Of a stretch of 9,010 bases of DNA, positions 6,365 to 9,010 are shown in pieces. Below the pieces are notes generated by a model that saw only the letters and a list, made by a program, of their open reading frames with translations, ran no database searches and was not told the DNA's origin. This DNA is from an uncultured Prevotella sp. (GTDB lineage: Bacteria > Bacteroidota > Bacteroidia > Bacteroidales > Bacteroidaceae). Location: the NCBI GenBank assembly GCA_900557035.1, contig USRA01000070.1, positions 1 through 9,010 on the forward strand. The letters run 5' to 3'. Numbering within the stretch: position 1 is the first letter of the stretch; each line of letters opens with the position of its first letter. The position numbers and the translations under genes were made by a program.

Positions 6365-7795
6365 TTAATGTTTGTTTACCGTGGCTAATACCTCAGGGTA
6401 CACCACAAACTGATATTTCTTTCTTAATGTTGCCACCCATTCTTTCTCCAGCTGGTCCTGATAGTCGGCTATCACCCAGGCCTTCACATCCGTGTATTCC
6501 TGTGGTCCCTTCTTGAGAATCTTTCCGAATGTAGCATCGTAAGGATATCCTTTAACCTTCTCTACCTTGGCACTTGTCTTGAACACCAGGGAATCCACTA
6601 CAGGATGATCTCCCTTCTTGAAGATTCCTTCCTCTACCTTGACACGCACCACCGAATCGGCATTAAACTTCCTGCGAAGCAACTCTGCCCATTGGCTGAA
6701 AGGCTTACCCTTTACGCATTTCTTGACAGCTGCCACATCGGCAGCATCCTTTGTATGGTAAGCAATACCCTTGAAGCGGGGATGCTCCCATCTGTATTTC
6801 TTCTTGTTCTTGGCAAAATAAGCAGCTTGTGCCTGTTCATCATTCGCTGCTCTCTCCCATACCATCCGGTTGCTGATTTCATAGAGCAGCAATCCGTCGT
6901 GATACTCTTGCACAAGATATTTCAGATTCTTGTCGTGAGCCGACAATTCTGAAGCTTTCTGATCCAAGACGGTTTCACGGTCACTTCCCGCAGGCAACGT
7001 CCTGGCTATGGAATCCAACTTTTCGTTGATGATTCTTTCTCTGATCCCCTTGGCATCGATGAAACGAAGAATATCGTTCTTCACCGAATCATAAGGATAG
7101 AAGTCCTGCTTTCCCATCAGCTTGATGATGTGATAGCCAAACTCCGAGAGGATTGGCTTACTGATTTCTCCCACCTTGAGTGAGAACGCAGCATCCTCAA
7201 AAGTCTTCACCGTCTGCCCTCTTGATATCCAGGAGATGTCTCCCCCCTTGACAGCAGATCCCTGGTCATCAGAATACTTTCTGGCATATCCGGCGAAATC
7301 GCCCCCTTTGCATAGGGCTTGGTAGATAGACTGAGCCTTCTGTCGCGCCTTCTCCTGGTCGGCAGCAGAGGCTTTCTGTCCCAAACGAATCAATATGTGG
7401 GCAGGATTGACCAATCCGCCCGACCTACTGACACGCTGTTTAGCTTCTTCGTATATTTTCTGCGCTTCCGCCTCCACATCTCCCGAACTGATCATCGCCG
7501 GACGCACCTGCTGGTCACGATACTGCAGGAACTCCTGTTTGAAAGAAGCCGTTGTATCGATATGGGCATCCAATGCCGCCAAAACCTTAAGTTTGTAATT
7601 AACAAATAGGTCAACATACTCATTGACTGTCTTCTTGTCAATCACGCCCTCGGAATTGTTTTTGTTATAAGAATATTCAAATTCCGAACGACTGACAGGC
7701 TGACCATTGATAGTCATGATAGTAGGGTCGTCGTTTTGAGCAAAAGCTATGCTCCCCGAAAGGAGCATAGCTGCAAAAAGCGCATAAAATCTCAT
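6365..7795 (-). CDS. Secreted parvulin-type peptidyl-prolyl isomerase (PpiC/SurA-like)
   Basis: The 476-residue protein is taken to start at 7795, where MRFYALFAAMLLSGSIAFAQ is a textbook signal peptide (cleavage after residue 20). An upstream in-frame ATG at 7969 would lie inside guaB and add 58 residues without a secretion signal, so it is rejected. Residues about 24-125 form a SurA_N-like helical region (TINGQPVSRSEFEYSY). Residues 131-230 are a well conserved parvulin domain: PAHILIRLGQ, DFAGYARKYSDDQGSAVKGGDISWISRG and SEFGYHIIKLMGK. The remaining 240 residues are charged and helical, without a recognised second active parvulin, and probably form a chaperone or partner-binding part. The likely role is helping outer-membrane or lipoprotein folding in the periplasm, in partnership with the SurA-like product downstream. 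It begins 16 bases after guaB and ends 28 bases before the next gene. No strong ribosome-binding site is visible, and the signal codons contain the hairpin at 7745-7772. Confidence 0.9.
   Translation of the reverse strand: MRFYALFAAMLLSGSIAFAQNDDPTIMTINGQPVSRSEFEYSYNKNNSEGVIDKKTVNEYVDLFVNYKLKVLAALDAHIDTTASFKQEFLQYRDQQVRPAMISSGDVEAEAQKIYEEAKQRVSRSGGLVNPAHILIRLGQKASAADQEKARQKAQSIYQALCKGGDFAGYARKYSDDQGSAVKGGDISWISRGQTVKTFEDAAFSLKVGEISKPILSEFGYHIIKLMGKQDFYPYDSVKNDILRFIDAKGIRERIINEKLDSIARTLPAGSDRETVLDQKASELSAHDKNLKYLVQEYHDGLLLYEISNRMVWERAANDEQAQAAYFAKNKKKYRWEHPRFKGIAYHTKDAADVAAVKKCVKGKPFSQWAELLRRKFNADSVVRVKVEEGIFKKGDHPVVDSLVFKTSAKVEKVKGYPYDATFGKILKKGPQEYTDVKAWVIADYQDQLEKEWVATLRKKYQFVVYPEVLATVNKH
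7745..7772 (-). repeat. Perfect 11-bp hairpin with UUCG-type loop in parvulin signal-peptide codons
   Basis: AGCTATGCTCC (7745-7755) and GGAGCATAGCT (7762-7772) are exact reverse complements with a 6-base loop. In the minus-strand RNA the loop is UUUCGG, which can close further as a U-G pair around a UUCG tetraloop. The stem starts 39 bases after the guaB stop codon, 23 bases after the first base of the parvulin ATG, and is followed by TTTGCTC, so the end of the stem supplies a run of four T. It resembles a weak intrinsic terminator placed inside coding sequence. Confidence 0.7.
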
Positions 7796-7811
7796 ATTAC
7801 TTTTCAAATAA

Positions 7812-9010
<1,199 letters not shown>

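Overview
The window looks like a chromosomal segment from a Bacteroidales bacterium, most likely Prevotella/Segatella. The evidence is a promoter of the Bacteroidetes type (TTTG, 20-base spacer, TAnnTTTG), Bacteroidetes-style envelope proteins, and protein features typical of that order, such as an OstA-like protein and a DQHRAH-type MutL. Every gene I can support lies on the minus strand, so transcription runs from high to low coordinates. I see no mobile element, CRISPR array, phage gene or obvious horizontally acquired block.

In the direction of transcription the first five genes are close-packed and look like one operon. They are guaB (IMP dehydrogenase, 7812-9010, 5' end outside the window), a secreted parvulin prolyl isomerase (6365-7795), a SurA-like isomerase/chaperone with two parvulin-like modules (4882-6336), an OstA/LptA-like LPS-transport protein (3056-4885, overlapping the SurA-like gene by 4 bases) and mutL (1163-3040). 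Gaps are 16, 28, -4 and 15 bases. Three neighbouring products act in the periplasm on outer-membrane assembly (folding of outer-membrane proteins, LPS export). The outer two act in the cytoplasm on guanine nucleotide synthesis and mismatch repair.

After a 92-base AT-rich gap containing a perfect 14-bp direct repeat comes a gene for a secreted beta-barrel protein (186-1070). It carries a coiled-coil linker but stops where related proteins usually have an OmpA peptidoglycan-binding domain. A strong intrinsic terminator (119-149) closes it. Next come a clear Bacteroidetes promoter (47-78) and the 5' end of a tRNA gene (1-26) that runs off the window.

The least expected structure is a pair of perfect 11-bp inverted repeats. 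Each lies inside the signal-peptide codons of an operon gene (4816-4848 in the OstA-like gene, 7745-7772 in the parvulin gene), and each begins about 33-40 bases after the stop codon of the gene upstream. They could be attenuators, RNA-stability elements or translation-control hairpins. The other point worth checking is the MutL, whose C-terminal domain has lost the recognisable metal-binding endonuclease motifs. I do not see a wholly new multi-gene system here.
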